Assembly (NCBI GenBank): GCA_023511295.1
Contig: JAIMBT010000028.1
Coordinates: 1 to 51,915, forward strand
Reading direction: 5' to 3'
DNA: 51,915 bases
Source: Alicyclobacillus sp.
GTDB lineage: Bacteria; Bacillota; Bacilli; Alicyclobacillales; Alicyclobacillaceae
Shown: piece after piece, positions 39,574-49,469 of the stretch
Numbering within the stretch: position 1 is the first letter of the stretch
How the letters are laid out: every line of letters starts with the position of its first letter
Notes under the pieces: model-generated
Seen by the model: the letters and a program-made list of their open reading frames with translations, nothing else
Databases searched by the model: none
Told to the model about the DNA's origin: nothing
Translations under genes and position numbers: made by a program

Positions 39574-40462
39574 CGTCCGTTTGGCGGCTTCCCCTATCAA
39601 CTGGATCAACGACGATATGACGGACCTGGGCGATTTTTACGATGTGGAGACGGTGCTCTCAAATATGCGGGATCTCGGCTTCGCCGGAACGGAGATGGGA
39701 CGGAAGTATCCGCGTGACCCATCACAACTTCGAAAGCTGTTGAACCGGTACGGACTGGTTTTATCTGGCGCGTGGAAGACCGTTCAATTTAGTTCGGGTT
39801 GGAACAGTGACCAGGACTTTGCCGATTTCCAGGTGCACGTACAGTTTTTGCAACGGATGGGTGCGCGTTACGCCGTGGTTTGCGACGGTGGGGGTAGTTT
39901 GCACTGGGATCCCAGAGGGCCGCGCTGGCGCGTGGAAAAATTTGACGATGCCGCGTGGGCCCGTTTGGCCGCCGGATTGAATCGGGCTGGCGCGTACAGT
40001 CGACGATTCGGAGTCGAAGTCGTTTATCACGCACATTTGGGGACTGGAGTGGAGACACCAGCCGAGATTGACCGACTGATGGCCATGACGGACCCGGACG
40101 TGGTATCTCTTCTGGGAGACACGGGGCACATCTTCGCCGGGGGAGGGGTGCCGGAACAGGTTTTTGAAAAACACTTACGGCGGATTCACTACATTCATCT
40201 CAAGGACGTTCGACGGGCGGTTCTGGACGATGTTCGGGCGAAAGGTACCTTGTTCACCGATGCGGTACGGCAAGGGCTCTTCACGACGCCAGGAGACGGG
40301 TGCATCGATTTTCCAGCTGTCTTTGACGTGTTGCAGCGAGGTGGATACCAGGGATGGATGGTTATGGAAGCTGAACAGGACCCCACCAAGGCAGAACCAG
40401 TCGCCTACGCTCGAGCGGCAAAGGCGTACCTGGAAGCATTGATGGACGACGCGAAGGTATGA
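39566..40462 (+). CDS. iolE: Inosose dehydratase (2-keto-myo-inositol dehydratase)
   Basis: A 298-residue TIM-barrel protein with LAASPINWINDDM at the start and GWMVMEAEQDP near the end, both characteristic of IolE/MocC, and metal ligands in VYHAHLGTGVET, GDTGH and YIHLKDV. It removes water from scyllo-inosose to give the trihydroxycyclohexanedione. ATG 39566 is chosen because GGAGG (39553-39557) lies eight bases upstream; an in-frame start at 39548 precedes that site. Confidence 0.92.
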   Translation: MYNVRLAASPINWINDDMTDLGDFYDVETVLSNMRDLGFAGTEMGRKYPRDPSQLRKLLNRYGLVLSGAWKTVQFSSGWNSDQDFADFQVHVQFLQRMGARYAVVCDGGGSLHWDPRGPRWRVEKFDDAAWARLAAGLNRAGAYSRRFGVEVVYHAHLGTGVETPAEIDRLMAMTDPDVVSLLGDTGHIFAGGGVPEQVFEKHLRRIHYIHLKDVRRAVLDDVRAKGTLFTDAVRQGLFTTPGDGCIDFPAVFDVLQRGGYQGWMVMEAEQDPTKAEPVAYARAAKAYLEALMDDAKV

Positions 40463-41544
40463 CCGAGACAGATCGACGCGGAGTCTGCTCGAATGCAGCC
40501 ATGAAACCGACCATCTACGATATCGCTCGGGAAAGTGGCGTTTCGATCGCCACGGTGTCAAACGTCCTAAACAACACGGGACGCATGGGCCCGGAAACCC
40601 GCCGTAAGGTGCTGCGAGCTGTGAACGCGTTGGGGTACCAACGCAGTTCCATCGCAACGGCGTTGGCCGGAAAGAAGAGTTGGTCCATCGGCGCCCTGTT
40701 GCCAGACGTCAACAACCCCTATTTCTCGGAGATCGTCCGCGGGGCCGAGGACGAGGCATTCTCTCGCGGGTACAGCGTGTTGGTCTGCAATACCGACCAT
40801 GATGTCGAGCGCGAGCGGGCGTATCTGCGGACGCTGCGTCACAAGCAGATGGACGGGATTGTCATCGCCACTGGCACAACTCCTGCAGACCAGATTGCCG
40901 AGCTCCTCACGGCAGGCATTCATGTCATCTTGCTTGCGCGCGAAATTGAAGGGGCTCAAGTGCCTATCGTCATGGTCGATAACTACCAGGGCGGATATCT
41001 GGCGGCCCGCTTCTTGTTAGAGCTGGGCCACCGTAACCTTGGGTTCATCGGCGAACCTCTGACCCTGCGCTCAGCTCGAGATCGATTAGGTGGCTTCGCT
41101 GCCGCGATTGAGGAGGCGGGGGCTGCGCTACAGGTCGTCGGAGAAGGCGGCTTTGGCATTGAGGCCGGCGCACGGCTAGCGGCGGGGCTTTTGGCTCACC
41201 ATCGCGTGACGGCAATCTTTACCGGCAACGACCAGCTCGCGGTGGGGGCGCTACAGTGGTGTCTTGAAGCGGGTTTCCAGGTACCGCATGACATCTCCTT
41301 GATGAGTTTTGACGACACCGTTTTCTCCCGAATTGTCCGCCCCTCACTCACCTGTGTTGCCCAGCCGATTTACGATCTGGGGCGGCAGACATTGGGAATG
41401 CTGATCGGCGCCATCGAGGCGGGAGAGCAGCCCGCCCGTCGGGTGGTGCTCGCTCCTGAACTCATGATCCGCGATTCGACAGGTCCGCCGCCTGATGGAA
41501 CCGCGTCAAACGATCTGAAAAGCGGTGGTGACTCGAATGAGTGA
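40459..41544 (+). CDS. LacI-family transcriptional regulator of the inositol operon
   Basis: About 347-361 residues: the HTH (PTIYDIARESGVSIATVSNVLNN) plus hinge, then a periplasmic-binding-like ligand domain (SIGALLPDVNNPYFSEIVRGAEDEA). The first ATG (40459) overlaps the iolE stop; the ATG at 40501 (MKPTIYDIA) matches the family's usual N-terminus, and neither has a good ribosome binding site. It is encoded inside the operon it likely controls through the palindrome at 38467-38482, giving autoregulation. Most Bacillota use a DeoR-type IolR, so a LacI-type here is a variation. Confidence 0.9.
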   Translation: MTETDRRGVCSNAAMKPTIYDIARESGVSIATVSNVLNNTGRMGPETRRKVLRAVNALGYQRSSIATALAGKKSWSIGALLPDVNNPYFSEIVRGAEDEAFSRGYSVLVCNTDHDVERERAYLRTLRHKQMDGIVIATGTTPADQIAELLTAGIHVILLAREIEGAQVPIVMVDNYQGGYLAARFLLELGHRNLGFIGEPLTLRSARDRLGGFAAAIEEAGAALQVVGEGGFGIEAGARLAAGLLAHHRVTAIFTGNDQLAVGALQWCLEAGFQVPHDISLMSFDDTVFSRIVRPSLTCVAQPIYDLGRQTLGMLIGAIEAGEQPARRVVLAPELMIRDSTGPPPDGTASNDLKSGGDSNE

Positions 41545-42493
41545 TACGTGCATGTTGGAACAAATTCGGTCTGTCGTGCTGAGGGCTCGTCTAGAAGGTC
41601 CCGACCGTCCCCTTGAACTGGCGCGGCGACGCCAGCAGCGGCATGGGTGGGAGCGAGACCGGCTCGTCATTGTAGCGATGGACCACCCGGGTCGGCGCGT
41701 ACTGGCTGCGGGCGGAGACCCCTGGGCGATGGCTGATCGTGCCGACCTCTTGTGGCGGCTGGCCAAGGTGCTGATGCAACCGGGAGTCGATGGGCTGCTT
41801 GCCACCCCGGACGTCTTGGAAGACCTCCTGGTGCTCAACGACACTGTGGTCTCTGCGGGGGGACCTGACTTTATGAGCCGGAAGGTCTTGGTGGGTTCCA
41901 TGAACCGCGGTGGTCTTGCAGACACCGCGTTTGAACTGGACGATTTCTTGACCGGCTACACCGCAGCGGCAATTCAACGCATGCGCCTTGATGCGGGGAA
42001 ATTTCTGCTGCGGCTGCGGCTCGACACTCCCGATACGGCGAACACGCTGCGCTACTGTGTTGCGGCGTTGGAGGAACTGTCGGCGCTCCAAATCCCTATG
42101 TTCCTCGAGCCCCTGGCAGTGCCGCACAGCGAGGACGACCTGGTTCGAGCGGTCGGCGTTGCCTCCGCACTGGGGTCAACCTCAGCGCGGCGCTGGTTGA
42201 AGTTGCCGATGGTCGCGGATCTACCCCGCGTCGCACGCGCTACTACCTGCCCGATTGTGCTGCTAGGAGGCGGCAATCCAGGTCATCCGGATGAGCTCCT
42301 CACGACCATTAGCCGTTGCTTGGACCAGGGGCCCAACGTGAGGGGTCTTATGATTGGACGCGGTTTGTTGTACCCACAGGACGGGTCCGATCCGGCGGTA
42401 CGCGCGGCAGAGCTGGCCGCCTGTGTTCACGGTCGTGATGTAGAGGAGGTGGTACTGTGGCAAACCCTGTCGTCTACACGCTGGGACGCGTGA
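41537..42493 (+). CDS. Cgl0159-family (beta/alpha)8 protein, candidate DKGP aldolase
   Basis: A 318-residue barrel protein with VIVAMDHPGRRVLAAGGDPWAMADR at the start, KFLLRLRLD (possible Schiff-base Lys), and CPIVLLGGGN/GLMIGRGLLYP phosphate-site loops, resembling DhnA/LacD class I aldolases. Such proteins sit in actinobacterial inositol clusters. No IolJ is present in this otherwise complete set, so this gene probably cleaves 2-deoxy-5-keto-6-phosphogluconate into malonic semialdehyde and dihydroxyacetone phosphate (inference). ATG 41537 follows GGTGGTGA. It overlaps the next gene by 37 bases. Confidence 0.75.
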   Translation: MSDTCMLEQIRSVVLRARLEGPDRPLELARRRQQRHGWERDRLVIVAMDHPGRRVLAAGGDPWAMADRADLLWRLAKVLMQPGVDGLLATPDVLEDLLVLNDTVVSAGGPDFMSRKVLVGSMNRGGLADTAFELDDFLTGYTAAAIQRMRLDAGKFLLRLRLDTPDTANTLRYCVAALEELSALQIPMFLEPLAVPHSEDDLVRAVGVASALGSTSARRWLKLPMVADLPRVARATTCPIVLLGGGNPGHPDELLTTISRCLDQGPNVRGLMIGRGLLYPQDGSDPAVRAAELAACVHGRDVEEVVLWQTLSSTRWDA

Positions 42494-43404
42494 TTGTCGA
42501 TCTCTACGCGAACGAAATTGGTGTTCCGCTCCATCAGGTGTCATCGTTTCGAAAATACCTCGGTGGTTCCGCCGGGAACACCGCAGTCGGGTTGGCTCGC
42601 TACGGTGCTGCGGTGGGACTTATCAGCCGCGTCGGGCAAGATGATTTCGGAACCTTTCTCCGCACCCGCCTGAAGACCGAAGGCGTCGATACGCACATGG
42701 TTGGGACAGATCTAGAACACCCAACCGCCCTTGCATTCGCCGCGCTGTATCCTCCGAACGATTCGGAGGTGCTGTTCTACCGCAAACCGTGTGCGGACAA
42801 TGGGCTATCCATTTCGGATCTAGATCTCGACCGTTTGGCTGAGGCTCGCATGCTTGTTGTGGCTTGCTCGGCGCTGGCGGTCTCTCCTGCGCGGGAGGCG
42901 GCTCTCGCAGCGCTCGAGATAAATCGGTTGAGTGGCGGGGTAAACGTACTCGACATTGACTGGAGGCCAGGATTCTGGACTGGGACTCGCGAGGCACATC
43001 TCTACTACTGGACCGCGTTACGCCAAGCGGATGTGGTGCTGGCGAATGAGCCGGAGCTGGCGTTTGTGGGCGGTTCACAAGACCCTGTGACGTCGGCTCA
43101 GAAACTTCTTCAAGCCGGCGTGCGTGAGGTGGTGGCGAAACGGGGCGGGGATGGTGTTCTGTACTTTGGACCAGATGGTATGCTGCGCGTTCCAGCCGTG
43201 AGGGTTGAAGTTATAAACACCCTTGGCGCAGGGGACGGATTTGGCGCGGCGTACACCTTTGGACTCCTTCAAGGATGGTCGGTTGAGCGAAGGTTGCGCT
43301 TTGCGACGGCCGCCGGTGCCATTGTCGTGAGCCGTCACAGTTGTTCCGAGGCGATGCCAACTGAGGCAGAAGTCGCAGTGCTGCTGCAGTCGATGGCGGA
43401 GTGA
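42457..43404 (+). CDS. iolC: 5-dehydro-2-deoxygluconokinase (PfkB family)
   Basis: A 315-residue PfkB sugar kinase: [20 protein letters not shown] near the N-terminus and [19 protein letters not shown] with the catalytic Asp near the C-terminus. It phosphorylates 2-deoxy-5-keto-gluconate. The GTG start, five bases after GAGGAGGTGG, lies inside the preceding gene, a long overlap of 37 bases that implies tight coupling with the aldolase candidate acting directly after it. Confidence 0.92.
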   Translation: MANPVVYTLGRVIVDLYANEIGVPLHQVSSFRKYLGGSAGNTAVGLARYGAAVGLISRVGQDDFGTFLRTRLKTEGVDTHMVGTDLEHPTALAFAALYPPNDSEVLFYRKPCADNGLSISDLDLDRLAEARMLVVACSALAVSPAREAALAALEINRLSGGVNVLDIDWRPGFWTGTREAHLYYWTALRQADVVLANEPELAFVGGSQDPVTSAQKLLQAGVREVVAKRGGDGVLYFGPDGMLRVPAVRVEVINTLGAGDGFGAAYTFGLLQGWSVERRLRFATAAGAIVVSRHSCSEAMPTEAEVAVLLQSMAE

Positions 43405-43436
43405 AGGACGGTTCTCCGAGAACAGGAGGTGGAAGT

Positions 43437-45299
43437 GTGAGAACCATTCGACTAACGATGGCTCAAGCGCTACTAAAGTTCCTCAATCAACAGTATGTGA
43501 GGCTCGACGGGAAAGAATACAAGTTCGTCGCTGGAATCATGGGGATATTTGGACATGGGAACGTGACCGGAGTCGGCCAAGCGCTTGAGGACGGCGCCGA
43601 GGGGCTACCCTATATCCAGGGGCACAACGAGCAAGGCATGGTGCACGCGGCGACTGCGTTTGCCAAGCAGAACAACCGGCTGCGCATTTTCGCCTGCACC
43701 ACGTCCATCGGGCCTGGCGCACTGAACATGGTGACCGGGGCCGGCACTGCGACGGTCAACCGAATTCCGGTACTCTTGTTGCCGGGTGACATCTTTGCCT
43801 GTCGACAGCCGGACCCCGTGTTGCAACAGGTTGAGAACCCGTCGGACTACACGGTGTCTGCGAACGATGCTTTCAAACCCGTCAGCCGCTATTGGGACCG
43901 CATCTTGCGACCGGAGCAGCTGATGACGGCGGCCTACAACGCGATGCGCGTCTTGACCGACCCCGTCGACACTGGCGCCGTCACGCTCTGTCTGCCGCAG
44001 GACGTCCAGACCGAAGCCTACGACTATCCGATGGACTTCTTCGAGAAGCGGGTCTACGACATCGACCGCCGACCGGTCACCACGGCAGCGTGCCAACTCG
44101 CCGTGCAACTCATTCAAACAAAGCGTCGGCCGCTTATTGTGGCTGGAGGTGGCGTTCACTACGCGCAAGCGACTGCAGAATTGGCGGCCTTCGCTGAAGC
44201 TCTGCAGATTCCAGTGGCCGAAACGCAGGCTGGGAAAAGTGCTTTGCCATGGGATCATCCGTTAAATGTCGGTGGTATCGGGGTGACCGGATCGCTCGCG
44301 GCGAACCGACTTGCGCGCGATGCGGACCTGGTCATTGCAGTCGGGACGCGTCTGGGCGATTTCACGACGTCGTCGAAGACGGCCTTTCAAAACCCTGAGG
44401 TCGACTTTCTAAGCGTCAATGTGGCACGCTTTGACGCGATGAAGATGCGGTCGCTTGCAATAGTCGCTGATGCTCGCGAGGCACTGAGGGACCTCCGCAG
44501 GGCGCTGGAGACAGGGTACCGATCGGGGTATGGGGTCGACGAGATTCGCACCCTGAAGGCAGAGTGGGACGAAGAAGTGGAACGGCTATACGGGGCGGAG
44601 AACCCGATGGGGTTGGCCCAAACCCGAGTGCTCGGTGAGATTAACCGGTTCATCGGTGAGCAGGATGTTGTAGTTGCGGCGGCTGGCTCACTTCCAGGAG
44701 ATTTGCATCGGCTCTGGCGAACCCGAGCACCGAAAACCTATCACATGGAATACGGCTTTTCTTGCATGGGATACGAGGTGGCCGGGGCACTCGGTGTCAA
44801 GATGGCCAACCCCGCGCGTGACGTGTACGCCGTGGTCGGAGATGGTAGTTACCTGATGCTCCACTCCGAACTTTTAACCAGTTTGCAGGAAGGGTTGAAG
44901 ATCACGATCCTGCTATTCGACAACTCCGGTTACCAATGCATCCATAACCTTCAACGCGAACACGGGTCGCGAGGGTTTGGAAATGAATTTCGCTACCGCG
45001 AGCAGGCGAGTGGTCTCCTGACAGGACGTTACCTGTCGATTGATTACGCAGCACACGCTCACAGCCTGGGTGCAAGGGCATATCGAGCAGAAACCGTCGA
45101 GCAGTTGCGCGAGGCGTTGCAACTGGCGAAGCGAGAAACGATCACGACATTGATTGACATTAAAGTTCTGCCAGGAACGGGGACAGACGGGTATGAGTCG
45201 TGGTGGCGCGTGGGTGTGGCCGAGCAGTCTGATAACCCGCGTGTCCAGGCTGCATACGCAACGCTGGCCGAGAAGGTGAAACAAGCGCGGGAAATCTGA
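43437..45299 (+). CDS. iolD: 3D-(3,5/4)-trihydroxycyclohexane-1,2-dione hydrolase (TPP enzyme)
   Basis: A 620-residue thiamine-diphosphate enzyme: [20 protein letters not shown] and [17 protein letters not shown] (catalytic Glu region), then [21 protein letters not shown] and [12 protein letters not shown] (TPP-Mg2+ site). It opens the ring to 5-deoxyglucuronate. GTG 43437 is five bases after AGGAGGTGG; the in-frame start at 43401 lacks a site. Full length for IolD. Confidence 0.94.
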   Translation: MRTIRLTMAQALLKFLNQQYVRLDGKEYKFVAGIMGIFGHGNVTGVGQALEDGAEGLPYIQGHNEQGMVHAATAFAKQNNRLRIFACTTSIGPGALNMVTGAGTATVNRIPVLLLPGDIFACRQPDPVLQQVENPSDYTVSANDAFKPVSRYWDRILRPEQLMTAAYNAMRVLTDPVDTGAVTLCLPQDVQTEAYDYPMDFFEKRVYDIDRRPVTTAACQLAVQLIQTKRRPLIVAGGGVHYAQATAELAAFAEALQIPVAETQAGKSALPWDHPLNVGGIGVTGSLAANRLARDADLVIAVGTRLGDFTTSSKTAFQNPEVDFLSVNVARFDAMKMRSLAIVADAREALRDLRRALETGYRSGYGVDEIRTLKAEWDEEVERLYGAENPMGLAQTRVLGEINRFIGEQDVVVAAAGSLPGDLHRLWRTRAPKTYHMEYGFSCMGYEVAGALGVKMANPARDVYAVVGDGSYLMLHSELLTSLQEGLKITILLFDNSGYQCIHNLQREHGSRGFGNEFRYREQASGLLTGRYLSIDYAAHAHSLGARAYRAETVEQLREALQLAKRETITTLIDIKVLPGTGTDGYESWWRVGVAEQSDNPRVQAAYATLAEKVKQAREI

Positions 45300-45361
45300 A
45301 TGGAGTCGCGCGAGAAATCCTCGTGCGGGTCCAAGCCAAGCGACTTCAAGGAGGCTAGGCC

Positions 45362-46207
45362 ATGTCGAATTTGATAATACGTGCTGACCACAACCCGATG
45401 GCAGGCCGTCCGCTTGTGCATGTCACGCCGGATATAGCGAATTGGACGTACATCAGCTTCAAGGTCTATCGGCTGTCGCCGGGCCAGATGATAGAACTGA
45501 TGACGGATTGCGGGGAAACAGCCGCGATTGTATTGGAAGGTACTTGTGACGTACGCGTCGGAGACGACGTGTTTCGGGCAGTTGGCGGTCGAGAATCGGT
45601 GTTTGTCGATGAGTCTCCGGAGGCTGTTTACGTACCCCGCGGCCGCGCTATGACGTTGACGGCCCAGGTGCGAGCTGAAATTGCCGTGGCGACCGCTGCT
45701 GGTGCCTCCGGCGTGGGGGAGCCGCGCCACATCCGCCGCGCGGATATCCCATATGAACGGCGCGGCTCTGGCACAACCCTGCGATTCATTCGTCACATTC
45801 TCGATGAGCATCATCCCGCCGAAAAGCTCTTGCTCGTGGAGGTGGTCACTCCGGCGGGGAACTGGTCCAGTTTCCCTCCACACAAACACGACCAAGAAAT
45901 GCCAGGGAAGGAGACCTACCTGGAGGAGACGTATTACTACCGCTTCGATCCCCCACACGGTCAAGCTGTGCAACGGGTATACGACAAGGTGAGCATGGAT
46001 ACGGTACTGACGCCAAGGGACGGTGACGTCGTGCTTGTTCCGAGGGGCTATCACCCGGTTGCCGCCATCCCGGGTTTTCAAACGTACTACCTGAACGTGA
46101 TGGCCGGCCACCGACGGACGTGGAACTATCAACTGGACGAGGACTATGCCCACGTTGCCCCAAAGGACGGGAACATCATGGGCGTGTTGGAGACGAAGGA
46201 TCGGTGA
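45362..46207 (+). CDS. iolB: 5-deoxy-glucuronate isomerase
   Basis: A 281-residue double-cupin protein with the IolB metal site text [29 protein letters not shown] (quoted in part) and the later [14 protein letters not shown], which together give the His/Glu ligands. It isomerises 5-deoxyglucuronate to 2-deoxy-5-keto-gluconate. AAGGAGG lies eight bases before the ATG. Confidence 0.93.
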   Translation: MSNLIIRADHNPMAGRPLVHVTPDIANWTYISFKVYRLSPGQMIELMTDCGETAAIVLEGTCDVRVGDDVFRAVGGRESVFVDESPEAVYVPRGRAMTLTAQVRAEIAVATAAGASGVGEPRHIRRADIPYERRGSGTTLRFIRHILDEHHPAEKLLLVEVVTPAGNWSSFPPHKHDQEMPGKETYLEETYYYRFDPPHGQAVQRVYDKVSMDTVLTPRDGDVVLVPRGYHPVAAIPGFQTYYLNVMAGHRRTWNYQLDEDYAHVAPKDGNIMGVLETKDR

Positions 46208-46277
46208 TGGTGGATTCATAATTGAGATGGATGGAGCGTTCTTGGAAAGACCCAACCAACAAGGAGACGTGATTGCC

Positions 46278-47732
46278 GTGAGTACAGCTTCGACAGAACA
46301 GACGCTCAAAAACTACATCGGCGGACAGTGGGTGGATGCCGAGGCGGAACGCACGGAGACCGTGCCGAATCCTGCGACCGGAGAGCCGCTGGCCTACGTC
46401 CCCATCTCGAGTCGGACAGATCTCGACCGGGCGGTGGAGGCGGCGAAGGAGGCGTTCCGGACGTGGAGCCAGACGCCAGTGCCGAAGCGCGCGCGCATTC
46501 TCTTCAAATACCAACAGCTCCTGACGGAACATTGGGAGGAGTTGGCGCGCCTCGTTACACTTGAGAACGGCAAGAGCTACGGGGAAGCGTACGGCGAGGT
46601 GCAACGCGGGATTGAATGTGTGGAGTTCGCGGCCGGGGCACCGACGTTGATGATGGGCTCTCAGTTGCCGGACATCTCGACGAATATGGAGTCCGGCGTG
46701 TGGCGGTACCCGGTGGGGGTGGTCGGTGGCATCACGCCGTTCAACTTCCCGATGATGGTTCCCTGCTGGATGTTTCCCCTCGCCATCGCGTGCGGCAACA
46801 CGTTCGTGTTGAAGCCGTCCGAACGGACACCGCTGACGGCCAACCGGCTGGCGGAATTGTTCAGCGAGGCCGGCCTGCCGGACGGCGTGTTGAACATCGT
46901 ACACGGCGCCCACGAAGCGGTGAACGGGATCCTCGAGAATCCGGACGTCCGTGCGGTGTCGTTCGTCGGGTCGCAGCCGGTCGCCGAGTACGTGTACAAG
47001 ACGGCGGCTGCCCACGGCAAGCGGGTACAGGCGCTCGCTGGTGCGAAGAACCACACCATCGTCCTGCCGGATGCCGATCTCGACCTGGCTGTGCAGGGCA
47101 TCATCGGTGCAGCGTTTGGGTCGGCTGGTGAGCGGTGCATGGCCTGTGCGGTGGTGGTGGCGGTCGGTGGCATTGGGGACCAACTGGTGGCGGCCTTGGT
47201 GAAGGCGGCAAACGAACTCCGGATGGGCGATGGGCTGGAGGAAGGCGTGTTTCTCGGCCCGGTCATTCGTGAGGCGCATCGAGATCGGACCGTGAAGTAC
47301 ATCGAGACGGGCGTCAACGAGGGCGCCATCCTCGTCCGCGACGGCCGGGCAGAGACGCGTGAAGCGGGCTACTTCATCGGCCCCACCATCTTCGACCATG
47401 TGAAGCCGGGGATGAAGATCTGGCAAGACGAGATCTTCGCGCCGGTGCTGTCGGTGGTCCGGGTGGACACGCTTGACGAAGCCATTGCGGTGGCGAACCA
47501 ATCGCCGTTTGCAAACGGCGCCTGCCTGTTCACAGACAGCGCGAAGGCGATTCGCCAGTTCCGAGAACAGATGGACGCCGGGATGTTGGGCATCAATGTG
47601 GGGGTGCCGGCACCGATGGCGTTCTTCCCATTCTCCGGCTGGAAGAACTCGTTCTACGGCGACCTGCACGCGAACGGCCGCGATGGGGTGGAGTTCTACA
47701 CGCGGCGGAAGATGGTGACCGCGCGGTACTGA
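46278..47732 (+). CDS. iolA: Methylmalonate/malonate semialdehyde dehydrogenase (CoA-acylating)
   Basis: A 484-residue ALDH-superfamily enzyme with [21 protein letters not shown] (cut short here), a [11 protein letters not shown] block holding catalytic Cys287, the same number as in Bacillus IolA, and no general-base Glu, as expected for the CoA-acylating MMSDH group. It converts malonic semialdehyde to acetyl-CoA and CO2, the last step of inositol use. GTG 46278 follows AAGGAGA by ten bases; GTG 46269 is too close to that site. Last gene of the operon. Confidence 0.93.
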   Translation: MSTASTEQTLKNYIGGQWVDAEAERTETVPNPATGEPLAYVPISSRTDLDRAVEAAKEAFRTWSQTPVPKRARILFKYQQLLTEHWEELARLVTLENGKSYGEAYGEVQRGIECVEFAAGAPTLMMGSQLPDISTNMESGVWRYPVGVVGGITPFNFPMMVPCWMFPLAIACGNTFVLKPSERTPLTANRLAELFSEAGLPDGVLNIVHGAHEAVNGILENPDVRAVSFVGSQPVAEYVYKTAAAHGKRVQALAGAKNHTIVLPDADLDLAVQGIIGAAFGSAGERCMACAVVVAVGGIGDQLVAALVKAANELRMGDGLEEGVFLGPVIREAHRDRTVKYIETGVNEGAILVRDGRAETREAGYFIGPTIFDHVKPGMKIWQDEIFAPVLSVVRVDTLDEAIAVANQSPFANGACLFTDSAKAIRQFREQMDAGMLGINVGVPAPMAFFPFSGWKNSFYGDLHANGRDGVEFYTRRKMVTARY

Positions 47733-47744
47733 TGGAACCGTTGG

Positions 47745-47783
47745 GGGGCGCACGTGCAAGGCGAAAACGCGCGCGTGCGCCCC
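47745..47783 (+). terminator. Strong GC hairpin after iolA
   Basis: GGGGCGCACG (47745-47754) pairs perfectly with CGTGCGCCCC (47774-47783), 13 bases after the iolA stop. No T-run follows, so it is a likely transcript 3' end or processing barrier rather than a textbook terminator. Confidence 0.5.
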
Positions 47784-48001
47784 GGCCCCTCGCTGCAAAA
47801 CCCATCTGCGGGCGGGTTTCCGGGCCCCTGTCACGCATACCTGCGTCCCATCCGCATGGTCCGAATGGACTATTCCGCAGACCCTCAAACGGTCCATGCG
47901 TTGGCCGGGCAGATTCGGTATGATGGCCTTGTGACCCATGGCACGATAGACATGCCGCGGTGTGTCGCAAGGCGGCTGCCGCAGGGCGAGGAGGGATGGC
48001 G

Positions 48002-48688
48002 ATGTCTAATCCGGTGAAATCAGAATCGCCCATCCGCGTGCTGCTCGTTGACGATCATCAACTATTTCGTCAGGGCGTGCGCGCGGTGTTGAACCAGGCG
48101 CAGGAGATTGTGGTGATTGGTGAGGCGGAGAACGGACAGGCCGCCATCGACTTCTGTGCGGCAGACTGCCCCGACGTGGTGCTGATGGACATCAACATGC
48201 CGGTTTGCAGCGGGTTGGAGGCGACGCGCGTCATCAAACAACGGTACCCGGACGTCAAAATCCTCATCCTCACTGTGTCCGGGGCGGAGGAGTCGCTGTT
48301 TGATGCGGTGAAAAGCGGCGCGTCTGGTTACGTGTTGAAAAATGCGCGACCTGCGGACGTGATGGAGAGCATTCAGCGCGTGTTCGCGGGGGAGCCGGTG
48401 ATTCCGAGCGACTTGGCCATGCACATCATCACGGAATTCTCAACCCCGAAGGCGGTTGCCCCCGAGCGCCCGCAGGTGGACGCATTGACGGAGCGCGAGC
48501 TTGAGGTGTTGCGCAAACTGAGCGGTGGGGCGACGAACCGGGAAATCGCTCAGGCGCTGTTCATCAGCGAAAACACCGTCCGCAATCACGTGCGAAACAT
48601 CCTCGAAAAACTTCACCTCAACAACCGAGTGCAGGCGGCAGCGTACGCCCTCCGCGAAGGCTTTACGGACCATCCAGAAGAGAAGTGA
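48002..48688 (+). CDS. NarL/LuxR-type response regulator
   Basis: A 228-residue two-domain regulator: receiver domain with DDHQLFRQGVR, phospho-acceptor Asp in VVLMDINMPVCSG, Thr in ILTVSG and Lys in VKSGASGYVLK; then a LuxR helix-turn-helix (LTERELEVLRKLSGGATNREIAQALFISENTVRNHV, cut). ATG 48002 lies six bases after GAGGAGGG; ATG 47996 is too close. NarL-type regulators normally pair with HisKA_3 kinases, but the kinase nearby has a HisKA domain, so its partner may be elsewhere. Confidence 0.93.
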   Translation: MSNPVKSESPIRVLLVDDHQLFRQGVRAVLNQAQEIVVIGEAENGQAAIDFCAADCPDVVLMDINMPVCSGLEATRVIKQRYPDVKILILTVSGAEESLFDAVKSGASGYVLKNARPADVMESIQRVFAGEPVIPSDLAMHIITEFSTPKAVAPERPQVDALTERELEVLRKLSGGATNREIAQALFISENTVRNHVRNILEKLHLNNRVQAAAYALREGFTDHPEEK

Positions 48689-48689
48689 A

Positions 48690-48724
48690 CCGCAGCGGGT
48701 GTTCACATCACCGCTGCGGCTTTT
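48690..48724 (+). terminator. Rho-independent terminator after the response regulator
   Basis: CCGCAGCGG (48690-48698) pairs perfectly with CCGCTGCGG (48711-48719), followed by CTTTT. It overlaps the 3' end of the convergent minus-strand gene. Confidence 0.7.
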
Positions 48725-49226
48725 CCATCTCTTCAAACAGACCCTCGAGACGCTCGAGTTCGTTCACTGCCTGCTTCACGGCGCTGTCGCCCGGACCGGA
48801 TTGGACCGGAAAGAGGAGGAACCGAACGGCCGCGAGCGAGGTTCGGACTTCGTTGGCGACGTGCCATGGCAACACCCTGTCTCGGTGATCCGCCGGGAGG
48901 GTGGGGAGTACCGACCCACGGCGTCCGGAGAGAGCTACCGCTTCCAGACGATGTCGAAACCCCAAATGGGCGACCAAAAGATATCCAGTCAATTCCACCA
49001 ACGCGGGCGTGACGGATGCGATGCCGCCGAAGCCCCAGACGGCACGAACGGCGGTCAACACCGCAGCGCACACCAGGGCGACGACAGCGCTCAGACCATA
49101 GGCGAGTGCACCGATGACGACCAGTCCTGCGATAAACCAGGGCTCTCCGGTTGCGAGGCTCCACAGAGCAAGGCCGCAGACCATCACAAATGTGAGCAAC
49201 GCACGCCGGCGTGATATTGTGCGCAT
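48708..49226 (-). CDS. Small membrane protein with a degenerate HisKA-like helix
   Basis: About 172 residues from ATG 49226. Residues about 8-95 are strongly hydrophobic with three to four membrane segments (LLTFVMVCGLALWSL, WFIAGLVVIGALAYGLSAVVALVCAAVLTAV in parts). The cytoplasmic tail contains WHVANEVRTSLAAVRFLL, which aligns with the H-box of histidine kinases (HEVRNPLAGIKW in the kinase next door) but has Asn125 instead of the phospho-acceptor His, and no ATPase domain follows. It lies between a response regulator and a histidine kinase. A decayed kinase or a non-phosphorylating partner are both possible. Confidence 0.7.
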   Translation of the reverse strand: MRTISRRRALLTFVMVCGLALWSLATGEPWFIAGLVVIGALAYGLSAVVALVCAAVLTAVRAVWGFGGIASVTPALVELTGYLLVAHLGFRHRLEAVALSGRRGSVLPTLPADHRDRVLPWHVANEVRTSLAAVRFLLFPVQSGPGDSAVKQAVNELERLEGLFEEMEKPQR

Positions 49227-49469
49227 GAGCGCGTGGTCCCACTGTGTGAGTCGCGTGTACGGGTGCCGGTTACGGACGATCACCGCACTCACCAACTTTC
49301 TGTACGAGGATGGTACCCCGTCTCTGTCCTGGCAGCGTTCACGCGGATGGGCGCGTGGCCCGGATGCGGCGTCGCCGAAGGTCGGTATTGACTCTCTCAG
49401 TGTAGCGGAACGGGCAATGGCGCGCGCCGTCCAATCCGACGACAAAGGCATGGTCCAAACGGGTGAATC

